64,000 bases of DNA, from positions 62,001 through 126,000 of the forward strand of contig NZ_WWEM01000033.1 of the NCBI RefSeq assembly GCF_019308285.1, given 5' to 3'. A program made the translations under genes and the position numbers. Position 1 is the stretch's first letter, and each line of letters starts with the position of its first letter. This document shows positions 42,397 to 50,442 of the stretch, piece by piece. This stretch comes from Flavobacterium quisquiliarum (lineage in GTDB: Bacteria > Bacteroidota > Bacteroidia > Flavobacteriales > Flavobacteriaceae). The notes beneath the pieces are model-generated. The model ran no database searches. It was not told the origin of the DNA and saw nothing but the letters and a program-made list of their open reading frames with translations.

Positions 42397-44376
42397 ATGA
42401 CCTTTCAAGAACAAATACAAGAAGGAATTCCAAATATCTTACCTCAAAAAAAGGACTACGATCTGGCTATTAATCATGCGCCGAAAAGAAAAGAGATTCT
42501 TTCGGCAGAAGAGAAAAAGCTGGCTCTTAAAAATGCCTTACGTTATTTTGATCCAAAACATCACGCCGAATTAATTCCTGAATTTTCAGAAGAACTAGAA
42601 AAATACGGGCGTATTTATATGTATCGTCTTCGTCCAGATTACAGAATGTACGCAAGACCAATTGACGAATATCCAGGAAAATCATTGCAGGCCAAAGCAA
42701 TTATGCACATGATTCAGAACAATCTGGATTATACTGTGGCGCAACATCCGCATGAATTGATTACGTATGGAGGAAATGGAGCTGTTTTCCAAAACTGGGC
42801 GCAATATTTATTAACGATGCAATATTTGTCTGAAATGACAGATGAGCAGACCTTAACCATGTATTCAGGTCATCCGATGGGATTATTCCCTTCTCACAAA
42901 GAAGCCCCAAGAGTTGTGGTTACAAACGGAATGGTTATACCGAATTATTCTAAACCTGACGATTGGGAAAAAATGAATGCGTTGGGAGTTTCGCAATACG
43001 GACAAATGACAGCGGGAAGTTATATGTACATTGGCCCGCAGGGAATTGTACACGGAACTACGATTACCGTTTTGAATGGTTTCAGAAAAATAAAACAAAA
43101 TCCCGAAGGAAGTCTATTCGTAACTTCTGGACTTGGAGGAATGTCCGGGGCACAGCCAAAAGCCGGAAATATTGCAGGATGTATTACGGTCTGCGCCGAA
43201 GTAAATCCGAAAATCACCAAAATCCGTCACGAACAAGGCTGGATTAATGAAGTTGTAACTTCGACTGATGAATTGGTGGCCCGAGTAGCTTTGGCAAAAG
43301 CCAATAAAGAAACCGTTTCGATTGCTTATTTAGGAAATGTGGTGGACGTTTGGGAACGTTTTGACCAGGAAAACATTAAAATTGATTTAGGCTCAGATCA
43401 GACTTCACTTCATAATCCTTGGGCTGGAGGTTACTATCCAGTTGGGATTTCATTTGAAGATGCCAATAAAATGATGGCCGAAAATCCAAATTTATTCAAA
43501 GAAAAAGTTCAGGAAAGTTTACGCCGTCACGCAGATGCCATAAACAAACACACTGCAAAAGGAACTTACTTTTTTGATTACGGAAATGCCTTTTTATTAG
43601 AAGCTTCACGCGCTGGTGCAGATGTAATGGCTGAAAATAATATTGATTTTAAATATCCTAGTTATGTTCAGGATATTATGGGGCCAATGTGTTTTGACTA
43701 CGGATTTGGTCCTTTCCGTTGGGTTTGTACTTCTGGAAAACCGGAAGATTTATTAAAAACGGACGCCATTGCCTGCGAAGTTTTAGAGAAAATGGCAGAA
43801 ACAGCTCCAAATGAAATTCAGCAGCAAATGCAGGACAACATTAAATGGATTAAAGGCGCACAGGAAAATAAACTGGTTGTCGGTTCACAAGCCCGAATTT
43901 TATACGCTGATGCCGAAGGAAGAATTAAAATTGCAGAAGCTTTCAATCAGGCTATTGCCAAAGGTGAAATCGGCGCAGTGGTTTTAGGCCGTGATCATCA
44001 TGACGTTTCCGGAACTGATTCTCCATACAGAGAAACTTCAAATATCTATGACGGTTCTCGTTTTACAGCCGATATGGCGATTCATAACGTAATTGGAGAC
44101 AGTTTTAGAGGAGCAACCTGGGTATCCATTCACAACGGCGGTGGCGTTGGCTGGGGAGAGGTTATAAACGGCGGATTTGGTATGGTTCTTGATGGTTCTA
44201 CTGAGGCTTCAAAGCGTTTAGCATCAATGCTTTTCTGGGATGTTAACAACGGAATTTCAAGACGAAGCTGGGCTCGAAATGAAGGTGCTGTTTTTGCCAT
44301 AAAAAGAGCAATGGAAGTCGAACCTTTATTAAAAGTAACTTTACCGAATATAGTTGATGAAAATTTACTAAATTAA
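42397..44376 (+). CDS. hutU: Urocanate hydratase
   Basis: 659-residue urocanase, which turns urocanate into imidazolone propionate in histidine breakdown using NAD+ as cofactor. Typical blocks are SGHPMGLFPSHKEAPRVVVT, YGQMTAGSYMYIGPQGIVHG, TSGLGGMSGAQPKAG, the catalytic-Cys region MGPMCFDYGFGPFRWVCTSG and LGRDHHDVSGTDSPYRET. It is about 100 residues longer than Pseudomonas HutU, as in other Bacteroidota. The other hut genes are not in the window. An octad tract precedes the ATG. Confidence 0.95.
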   Translation: MTFQEQIQEGIPNILPQKKDYDLAINHAPKRKEILSAEEKKLALKNALRYFDPKHHAELIPEFSEELEKYGRIYMYRLRPDYRMYARPIDEYPGKSLQAKAIMHMIQNNLDYTVAQHPHELITYGGNGAVFQNWAQYLLTMQYLSEMTDEQTLTMYSGHPMGLFPSHKEAPRVVVTNGMVIPNYSKPDDWEKMNALGVSQYGQMTAGSYMYIGPQGIVHGTTITVLNGFRKIKQNPEGSLFVTSGLGGMSGAQPKAGNIAGCITVCAEVNPKITKIRHEQGWINEVVTSTDELVARVALAKANKETVSIAYLGNVVDVWERFDQENIKIDLGSDQTSLHNPWAGGYYPVGISFEDANKMMAENPNLFKEKVQESLRRHADAINKHTAKGTYFFDYGNAFLLEASRAGADVMAENNIDFKYPSYVQDIMGPMCFDYGFGPFRWVCTSGKPEDLLKTDAIACEVLEKMAETAPNEIQQQMQDNIKWIKGAQENKLVVGSQARILYADAEGRIKIAEAFNQAIAKGEIGAVVLGRDHHDVSGTDSPYRETSNIYDGSRFTADMAIHNVIGDSFRGATWVSIHNGGGVGWGEVINGGFGMVLDGSTEASKRLASMLFWDVNNGISRRSWARNEGAVFAIKRAMEVEPLLKVTLPNIVDENLLN

Positions 44377-44399
44377 TAGAACATTTAATTCCTAAAAAT

Positions 44400-44939
44400 A
44401 TGAAAACACTTAAGTTAATTCCGATTTTGCTGCTATTAATACTTACTTCATGCAGCACTGTGACTGTTTATTCTGATTATGACAAAACTGTCGATTTTGC
44501 GCCTTATAAAACATACGCTTACTTTAAGCCCGGAATTGACAAGGTCGAGATATCAGATTTAGACAAAAGAAGAATTCTTCGCGCTATTGATGATCAAATG
44601 CAGGCTAAAGGTTTTACTAAAAGCGATAATCCTGATATGTTAGTAAACATCTTTACAAAATCAAGAGAACAAGTTGATGTAAACCAATTTAGTGCTGGCT
44701 GGGGTTACGGCTGGGGCTGGGGCTGGAATCCATGGATGATGTACGGTGGTAATCAAACCACAGTTTCTACTTCTACTGAAGGAACTTTATACATTGATTT
44801 AATTGATGCTAAAAAGAAAGAAATGATCTGGCAAGGTGAGGGAGTTGGTACTTTAACTAGAAACATCGATAAAAAAGATGAAAGAATTGCTGAATTTGTA
44901 GGCAAAATTTTGGCTCAATATCCGCCAGTTAAAAAATAG
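44400..44939 (+). CDS. DUF4136 lipoprotein
   Basis: 179 residues with a lipoprotein signal (LIPILLLLILTSC). The mature part STVTVYSDYDKTVDFAPYKT and the later YIDLIDAKKKEMIWQGEG match DUF4136. A Gly/Trp-rich stretch (AGWGYGWGWGWNPWMM) lies near residues 99-114. Members are envelope lipoproteins of unknown role. It follows hutU by 23 bp but is probably unrelated in function. Confidence 0.85.
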   Translation: MKTLKLIPILLLLILTSCSTVTVYSDYDKTVDFAPYKTYAYFKPGIDKVEISDLDKRRILRAIDDQMQAKGFTKSDNPDMLVNIFTKSREQVDVNQFSAGWGYGWGWGWNPWMMYGGNQTTVSTSTEGTLYIDLIDAKKKEMIWQGEGVGTLTRNIDKKDERIAEFVGKILAQYPPVKK

Positions 44940-44987
44940 TTTTCAGTCACAGTTTCAGTTTGCTGCTTTTTATAAAAATTCAAATAG

Positions 44988-45021
44988 TTGTAAACTTTTC
45001 AAAAAAAAAATAATACTTTTG
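44988..45021 (+). promoter_or_regulatory. Promoter of the ilvA leader
   Basis: TACTTTTG (45014-45021) fits the -7 consensus, and a TTG -33 element (44988-44990) lies 23 bp upstream, within the 17-23 bp spacing reported for Flavobacterium. Transcription would start around 45028, shortly before the leader peptide ATG. Confidence 0.65.
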
Positions 45022-45041
45022 CTACTCAATCAGCTTAAAAA

Positions 45042-45101
45042 ATGAAAAACTTTAACAACATTATTATCGCTATTATTAGCATTATTGCAATTCAGCAGTA
45101 A
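45042..45101 (+). CDS. Isoleucine-rich leader peptide of ilvA
   Basis: A 19-residue peptide, MKNFNNIIIAIISIIAIQQ, has eight Ile codons and no Val or Leu. It is followed at 45143 by a terminator hairpin, then ilvA. The segment GAGGTGTT directly after its stop is partly complementary to the 5' arm of the terminator and could form an antiterminator when ribosomes stall on Ile codons. This is the layout of classical amino-acid attenuation, and the Ile-only content fits an isoleucine-specific first enzyme. Confidence 0.85.
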   Translation: MKNFNNIIIAIISIIAIQQ

Positions 45102-45142
45102 TGGCGAGGTGTTATATAAGTTTGTAAAGTATAATTTATAGA

Positions 45143-45166
45143 AACCTCCCAATTGGGAGGTTTTTT
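45143..45166 (+). terminator. Attenuator terminator of ilvA
   Basis: AACCTCCC (45143-45150) pairs perfectly with GGGAGGTT (45155-45162) around AATT and is followed by more T. It lies 41 bp after the leader-peptide stop. Confidence 0.88.
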
Positions 45167-45188
45167 ATTTTAAAAACAATTTTAAACA

Positions 45189-45249
45189 GCCACGAATTCA
45201 CGAATTCTTATATTCAAAAATTATCAAAAATAATTCGTGAATTCGTGGC
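45189..45249. repeat. GCCACGAATTCACGAATT inverted-repeat element, copy A
   Basis: GCCACGAATTCACGAATT (45189-45206) and its exact complement (45232-45249) form an 18-bp perfect inverted repeat with a 25-bp spacer, 19 bp before the ilvA ATG. The same arms recur at 50308-50433. Confidence 0.85.
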
Positions 45250-45268
45250 GAAAAAAAAACAAATTCTC

Positions 45269-46513
45269 ATGAGTTTATTTAATGAAGTACTTAATGCAAA
45301 AAAGCAGCTTGAAGATGTAGTTGCAGCTACTCCTCTAACCCAAAATTTGAATCTTTCGGACGAATTCAAATCGACTATTTTATTAAAAAGAGAAGATTTA
45401 CAAATTGTGCGGTCGTATAAAATTAGAGGAGCCTACAATAAGATTTCTTCGTTAAATGAAAAAGAAAAAGCAAGCGGAATTGTTTGTGCCAGTGCTGGAA
45501 ATCATGCCCAGGGAGTTGCTTATTCTTGTAATCTTCTTAAAATAAACGGCAAAATCTACATGCCAAAAACCACTCCAAAACAAAAAGTAAAACAAGTACA
45601 ATTGTTTGGAAAAAAATTTGTTGAAATTGTTTTAACCGGAGATACTTTTGATGACGCTTATGCTTCAGCCACTGCAGATGCTATTAAAAATCATAAAACC
45701 TTTATCCATCCTTTTGATGATGAAAAAGTGATTGCAGGTCAAGGAACTGTTGGATTGGAAATTCTAGAAAGTTGCAAAGAACCAATCGATTATGTTTTTG
45801 TACCCATTGGCGGTGGTGGACTCGCATCTGGTTTATCTGAAGTTTTCAGACATTTAAGTCCAAACACTAAAATAATCGGAGTTGAGCCAAAAGGCGCTCC
45901 TTCGATGAAAACTTCGATTGAAGAAAATAAAAACACGCCGTTAAAAACAATTGACAAATTTGTTGATGGTGCTGCTGTAAAACAAGTTGGCGATAAAACC
46001 TTTGAAATCTGCCGTTATAATTTGGAAGATATTATTTTGGTTCCCGAAGGAAAAGTCTGTACGACCATTTTAAGATTATATAATGAAGAAGCTATGGTTG
46101 TAGAACCTGCAGGCGCTTTGACTATTGCTGCGTTGGATTTTTATAAAGATAAAATTAAAGGCAAAAATGTAGTCTGCATTGTAAGCGGAAGCAATAATGA
46201 TATTGAAAGAACTGCCGAAATAAAAGAACGTTCTTTATTGTATGAAGGATTAATGCATTATTTCATGATTCAGTTTCCACAGCGTCCAGGAGCTTTAAAA
46301 GAATTCGTAAATAATATTTTAGGTCCAGATGATGATATCACTTATTTTCAGTTTGCTAAGAAAAACAGTCGTGAAAAAGGTTCTGTTGTTGTTGGTTTAG
46401 AATTGAAAAATAAAAAAGACATCATGCCTATTAAACTTAAAATGACACAAAACGGATTTGAATTTCAATATTTGAATGATAATCAAGATTTGTTTACGCA
46501 ATTGATTGGATAA
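45269..46513 (+). CDS. ilvA: Threonine ammonia-lyase, biosynthetic
   Basis: 414 residues from the ATG at 45269 (MSLFNEVLNAKKQLEDVV); a GTG at 45245 lies inside a repeat and is rejected. It deaminates threonine to 2-oxobutanoate, the first committed step to isoleucine. The PLP lysine is in RSYKIRGAYNKI, the SAGNHAQGVAYS and PIGGGGLASGLSE loops bind cofactor, and the C-terminal ~90 residues (FPQRPGALKEFVNNIL) form one ACT-like regulatory domain. Expression is probably set by the leader attenuator. It stands apart from other ilv genes here. Confidence 0.93.
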   Translation: MSLFNEVLNAKKQLEDVVAATPLTQNLNLSDEFKSTILLKREDLQIVRSYKIRGAYNKISSLNEKEKASGIVCASAGNHAQGVAYSCNLLKINGKIYMPKTTPKQKVKQVQLFGKKFVEIVLTGDTFDDAYASATADAIKNHKTFIHPFDDEKVIAGQGTVGLEILESCKEPIDYVFVPIGGGGLASGLSEVFRHLSPNTKIIGVEPKGAPSMKTSIEENKNTPLKTIDKFVDGAAVKQVGDKTFEICRYNLEDIILVPEGKVCTTILRLYNEEAMVVEPAGALTIAALDFYKDKIKGKNVVCIVSGSNNDIERTAEIKERSLLYEGLMHYFMIQFPQRPGALKEFVNNILGPDDDITYFQFAKKNSREKGSVVVGLELKNKKDIMPIKLKMTQNGFEFQYLNDNQDLFTQLIG

Positions 46514-46591
46514 TCGTTTTCAAAATGATAATTGTCAATAAATAAAAAAACTTATGGCGTATTTTTGCAGCTTAACTTTAGAATAAATAAA

Positions 46592-47002
46592 ATGGCAGAT
46601 TTAAAAGATATTTCCACTATAGAAGACATTCAACAAATGGTTAACAGCTTTTATGCTAATGTTAGAAAAGACGATTTGATTGGCCCGATTTTTAACGATA
46701 AGCTACAAGACCGTTGGGAACCGCATTTGCAAAAAATGTATAATTTTTGGCAGACCATTCTTTTCGATGTTCGTGCCTATTCTGGAACACCTTTTCCGCC
46801 GCACAAACAATTGCCTGTTGACAAAACTCATTTTGACCGCTGGATCGCCATTTTTAATACGACAATCGATTCTCAGTTTGCTGGGCCAATTACAGAAGAA
46901 GCTAAAATGCGTGCTACAAATATGGCTTTTATGTTCAGCCATAAAATTGAGTATTTTAGAAACGCTGAAAATGAAATGAGAGATGCCACAAAAAAATCTT
47001 AA
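46592..47002 (+). CDS. Truncated haemoglobin, group III
   Basis: 136 residues from MADLKDISTIEDIQ; the TTG upstream at 46532 is rejected. The 2-over-2 globin pattern includes MVNSFYANVRKDDLIGPIF (B/E region), MYNFWQTILF, and the proximal His in THFDRWIAIF, with W in the group III position. Such proteins bind O2 or NO in the cytoplasm. It follows ilvA by 78 bp, but a common role is not evident. Confidence 0.88.
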   Translation: MADLKDISTIEDIQQMVNSFYANVRKDDLIGPIFNDKLQDRWEPHLQKMYNFWQTILFDVRAYSGTPFPPHKQLPVDKTHFDRWIAIFNTTIDSQFAGPITEEAKMRATNMAFMFSHKIEYFRNAENEMRDATKKS

Positions 47003-47076
47003 AAAATTTCTTTCAAATAACAGGCAGAACTTTATATTTGACTAAATGAATTAAACCCAAATCTATATTTTTAGTT

Positions 47077-47520
47077 ATGAAAAAAGCAATCTTATTTGTT
47101 ATCATCTGTTTTGCATTTACAAATCAATTAGCAGCACAATCACAAGCACCGTTTTCCAATTTATATAAAGGAACGGTTGATGGAAAAACTCCCGTTACCT
47201 TTTATATTAAAGCAACAGAAAACCAATGTACAGCTGATTTAAGTTATGTCGCAATATACCGCTATAAATCAAACAAATGGCTTCATCTGGATATTACACA
47301 GAACAGAAAAGCTGAAAATGAATTTATTATGGTTGAACACGGTTTCAGCGGTGTTTTGATTTTAAAGAAAACTGGAAATACTTTTGCTGGTTTATGGATT
47401 AGTCCCGATACTAAAAAGCAGTTAAAAATCGATTTAAAAGAGGTTTCAATGACTAAAAAAGAAATCGAAAACTACGAACAAACACTGGAAAGAGTAAGTT
47501 TTGAAAATAATGACTGCTAA
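47077..47520 (+). CDS. Exported protein of unknown function
   Basis: 147 residues with a signal peptide (ILFVIICFAFTNQLAAQ). The mature part is beta-rich (LYKGTVDGKTPVTFYIKA, FSGVLILKKTGNTFAGLWIS) and ends in a charged helix. It resembles small periplasmic beta proteins, but I do not recognise a family. It may be cotranscribed with the globin gene 75 bp upstream. Confidence 0.6.
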   Translation: MKKAILFVIICFAFTNQLAAQSQAPFSNLYKGTVDGKTPVTFYIKATENQCTADLSYVAIYRYKSNKWLHLDITQNRKAENEFIMVEHGFSGVLILKKTGNTFAGLWISPDTKKQLKIDLKEVSMTKKEIENYEQTLERVSFENNDC

Positions 47521-47657
47521 AAACATTAATTCTATACTTTACCCTAAACTTACAAAAACGCAATAAAAGTTAATTTGGAATAAAAATATTGTGATAAAAT
47601 GCAAAAAATAGCGGTCTAAATTCGTAATTTTACATTCTAATCTACAACGTTTTCGAA

Positions 47658-49421
47658 ATGAATCCAAATATTGAAACCAATCCGTTATTAGAAAGATTGC
47701 CTAAACATTTACAGCAATTTATCAAACCTCAAGATTATAGCGATTATTCTCCTATCAATCAAGCAGTTTGGCGATATGTGATGCGCAAAAATGTAGATTA
47801 TCTTTCTAAAGTAGCACACCATTCTTATTTGGAAGGTTTACGAAAAACGGGAATTGAAATTGATTCTATTCCGAGCATGTATGGCATGAACCGAATTCTA
47901 AGTGAAATTGGCTGGGCTGCCGTTGCTGTTGATGGATTTATTCCGCCAAATGCTTTTATGGAATTTCAGGCTTATAATGTGCTGGTAATTGCTTCGGATA
48001 TTCGACAGTTGGAACATATTGAATACACTCCTGCTCCGGATATTATTCACGAAGGTGCTGGCCACGCTCCTATTATTGCTAATCCTGAATATGCTGAATA
48101 TCTAAGACGTTTTGGAGAAATTGGCTGTAAAGCAATTTCTTCTCATAAAGATTATCAGATGTATGAGGCAATCCGACTGCTTTCGATTTTAAAAGAAGCC
48201 GAAGATACGCCTCAGGAAAAAATCGACGAAGCAGAAAAAGCAGTTGCCGATTTACAAAATGATATGGGCGAATTATCTGAAATGGCACAAATTCGAAACC
48301 TGCATTGGTGGACAGTGGAATACGGCTTAATTGGAACAGTTGAAAATCCTAAAATATATGGTGCTGGACTACTTTCTTCTATTGGTGAAAGCGCACACTG
48401 CATGACCGATAATGTGAAGAAAATTTCTTATGATATTTCAGCAGCCAATCAGAATTTTGATATTACGCAATTACAACCTCAATTGTATGTAACACCGACT
48501 TTTTCTCATTTAAGTTTGATTCTGGAAGAGTTTGCTAATAAAATGGCTTTACGTACTGGAGGTCTTTCTGGAATTAAAAAACTGATTCAATCGAATGCTT
48601 TAGGAACAATTGAATTGAGCACAGGTTTACAAATTTCAGGAGTTTTCACGAATGTAATTGAAGAAGAAGGAAAACCGGTTTATATTCAGACCACTGGAAA
48701 AACTGCTTTGGCTTACCGCGAAAAAGAATTAGTAGGACACGGAACTCTAACACATCCACATGGATTTGGAAGTCCGATTGGAAAATTAAAAGGCTTTAAT
48801 CTTGCTATTGAAGATATGAGTCCGAAGGATTTACAGGCTTACAGCATTGTTGAAGGCGAAAAAATAAAACTGGAATTTGAAGGCAATATTATTGTGGAAG
48901 GTGAAATTATTACCGGTTCTCGAAATCTTCATGGAGAAATCATTTTAATTAGTTTTAAAAACTGCACGGTTACTCATGGCGAGACGGTTTTATTCCAACC
49001 TGATTGGGGTAATTATGACATGGCAATTGGTAAGAAAGTCATTTCTGCTTTCTCTGGCCCAGCCGATGTTAATAGTTTTGATTTGATTAATATAGTTCCG
49101 TCAACCAAAACCATCAAAGCAAAACATACTGATGAACGTGATGAATTAGAACATTTATATGCGACTGTTCGTGAAATCAGAAATAATAAATCTTCTAAAA
49201 CAGAATTGAAAGCTGTTTTTGAAAAACTTAAAAATAATCATTCAAACGATTGGCTTTTGTCTGTTGAAATTACAGAACTTTTGAAAGATTCTGAAGAGAA
49301 ACAGCTTTTACAGGAAGTATTGGTTCATTTAGATCAATTGAAAGTCAAACGTCCTGAAATTGCACATTTGATTGCTGGTGGATTGGATTTGATTTTTGAT
49401 AATTTGCCACAAAGGCGCTAA
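47658..49421 (+). CDS. Aromatic amino acid hydroxylase (phenylalanine 4-monooxygenase type)
   Basis: 587 residues. The catalytic domain of about 270 residues carries PDIIHEGAGHAPIIAN with the two iron-binding His and the downstream Glu in PEYAEYLRRFGEIG, matching pterin-dependent hydroxylases. The C-terminal ~300 residues (LKGFNLAIEDMSPKDLQAYS onwards) are an extension absent from short bacterial PhhA. It probably converts phenylalanine to tyrosine. The last codons (LPQRR) lie inside an octad-repeat arm, so the end of the protein was shaped by the repeat. Confidence 0.85.
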   Translation: MNPNIETNPLLERLPKHLQQFIKPQDYSDYSPINQAVWRYVMRKNVDYLSKVAHHSYLEGLRKTGIEIDSIPSMYGMNRILSEIGWAAVAVDGFIPPNAFMEFQAYNVLVIASDIRQLEHIEYTPAPDIIHEGAGHAPIIANPEYAEYLRRFGEIGCKAISSHKDYQMYEAIRLLSILKEAEDTPQEKIDEAEKAVADLQNDMGELSEMAQIRNLHWWTVEYGLIGTVENPKIYGAGLLSSIGESAHCMTDNVKKISYDISAANQNFDITQLQPQLYVTPTFSHLSLILEEFANKMALRTGGLSGIKKLIQSNALGTIELSTGLQISGVFTNVIEEEGKPVYIQTTGKTALAYREKELVGHGTLTHPHGFGSPIGKLKGFNLAIEDMSPKDLQAYSIVEGEKIKLEFEGNIIVEGEIITGSRNLHGEIILISFKNCTVTHGETVLFQPDWGNYDMAIGKKVISAFSGPADVNSFDLINIVPSTKTIKAKHTDERDELEHLYATVREIRNNKSSKTELKAVFEKLKNNHSNDWLLSVEITELLKDSEEKQLLQEVLVHLDQLKVKRPEIAHLIAGGLDLIFDNLPQRR

Positions 49422-49624
49422 GACACAAAGTTATTTTGAATTGCCTCCTGCTTTAGCTGGAGGAAAACAAAAATCTATCAGAAAGGGCTTTAGCCAAATG
49501 TCATGATTTGGCTAAAGCCCTTTTTAAATTTCTTATGAATACCTCCAGCTAAAGCAGGAGGCAATTGAATAAATAATTTGATCTATTTTAATAAAAAAAC
49601 TTTGCGGCTTAGCGCCTTTGTGGC
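49406..49624. repeat. Three concentric perfect inverted repeats at a convergent gene junction
   Basis: The outer arms of 17 bp (49406-49422 and 49608-49624, octad-phased CTTAG/CTTTG type) enclose 25-bp arms (49439-49463 and 49542-49566), which enclose 18-bp arms (49482-49499 and 49506-49523) with a 6-base loop. All arms pair without mismatch. The outer left arm overlaps the stop codon of the hydroxylase gene and the right arm ends six bases from the stop of the DUF4230 gene. Confidence 0.9.
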
Positions 49625-49629
49625 AGACC

Positions 49630-50259
49630 TTAGAGCTTCAAATCCTGACTTAACTCAGTCTCAGACTCGATAGTTTTTCCGTTGTATTCCAACTTCCAGC
49701 CCATCGAGTTTGTCAGAATCAGAATTTTAGACAATTCACTAATTAGTCTGTTTTGGGCGTTTGTTTTGAGCGTTGATTTTTCGATTTTCTTGGCTAAGTT
49801 CGCCTTTACCGATTTGTTGATTTTATTGTAATCGTCTCCTGTAAACGGATTCAGTTTACTTTGTTCTACATCATAAAACTGAATATCCGGGTTGATTGTA
49901 ATTTCTTCTTTCGGAATGTTTAAAATAGTAATGGTTTTATTTTTCTCATCAATATCATATTTCATTTGATGCAAATCATAAGCAACCGTTACGTTTGCAT
50001 TGACTACAATAAGCGCTTTCTTTTCAAAAGAAATCATGTCCATCAAATACTTCTGTTGGTTTTTATAGGTAACCACTTCCGAAAAATGACCTTCGGTTAC
50101 CACTAACTTTCCAACATTAAGAATCTGCTGTTGAATTAAATTGGTATTGTATTGAATATCCGAATCGTCCTCTTTTTTAAACTGGCAGTATTTAAAAGCC
50201 AAAACAATGACTAAAACGATTACACCAATACCAATAATTCTTTTGATTAAGTTTTGCAT
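49630..50259 (-). CDS. DUF4230 membrane-anchored protein
   Basis: 209 residues with an N-terminal transmembrane anchor (IIGIGVIVLVIVLAFKYCQF, about 8-27) and a periplasmic DUF4230 domain (VGKLVVTEGHFSEVVTYKNQ; LNIPKEEITINPDIQFYDVEQ). Function unknown. It lies downstream of tamL on the same strand with a repeat element between them. Confidence 0.85.
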   Translation of the reverse strand: MQNLIKRIIGIGVIVLVIVLAFKYCQFKKEDDSDIQYNTNLIQQQILNVGKLVVTEGHFSEVVTYKNQQKYLMDMISFEKKALIVVNANVTVAYDLHQMKYDIDEKNKTITILNIPKEEITINPDIQFYDVEQSKLNPFTGDDYNKINKSVKANLAKKIEKSTLKTNAQNRLISELSKILILTNSMGWKLEYNGKTIESETELSQDLKL

Positions 50260-50307
50260 TCCTCTAAAATATTTTAGACCAATTTACTTCTTTTTTTAGT
50301 TTTTTTC

Positions 50308-50433
50308 GCCACGAATTCACGAATTTTCGGTAATCTATGCGGATACTTACAACTGAATTTCACCAATTTTGATTTGCGAAATTAGAAAAAATCTATAGAC
50401 AAAGAAATTAGCGAAAATTCGTGAATTCGTGGC
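50308..50433. repeat. GCCACGAATTCACGAATT inverted-repeat element, copy B
   Basis: Arms at 50308-50329 and 50412-50433 form a 22-bp perfect inverted repeat with an 82-bp spacer. The outer 18 bp are identical to the element upstream of ilvA, but the spacer is longer and different. Confidence 0.85.
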
Positions 50434-50442
50434 TGAAAAAAA

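Noticed and set aside
43020..43220. Antisense frame within hutU
   Set aside because: Its sequence is the complement of conserved urocanase codons.
45245..45268. Alternative GTG start of ilvA
   Set aside because: The codon lies inside the inverted-repeat element and adds a Lys run not seen in the family; the ATG at 45269 matches the usual N-terminus.
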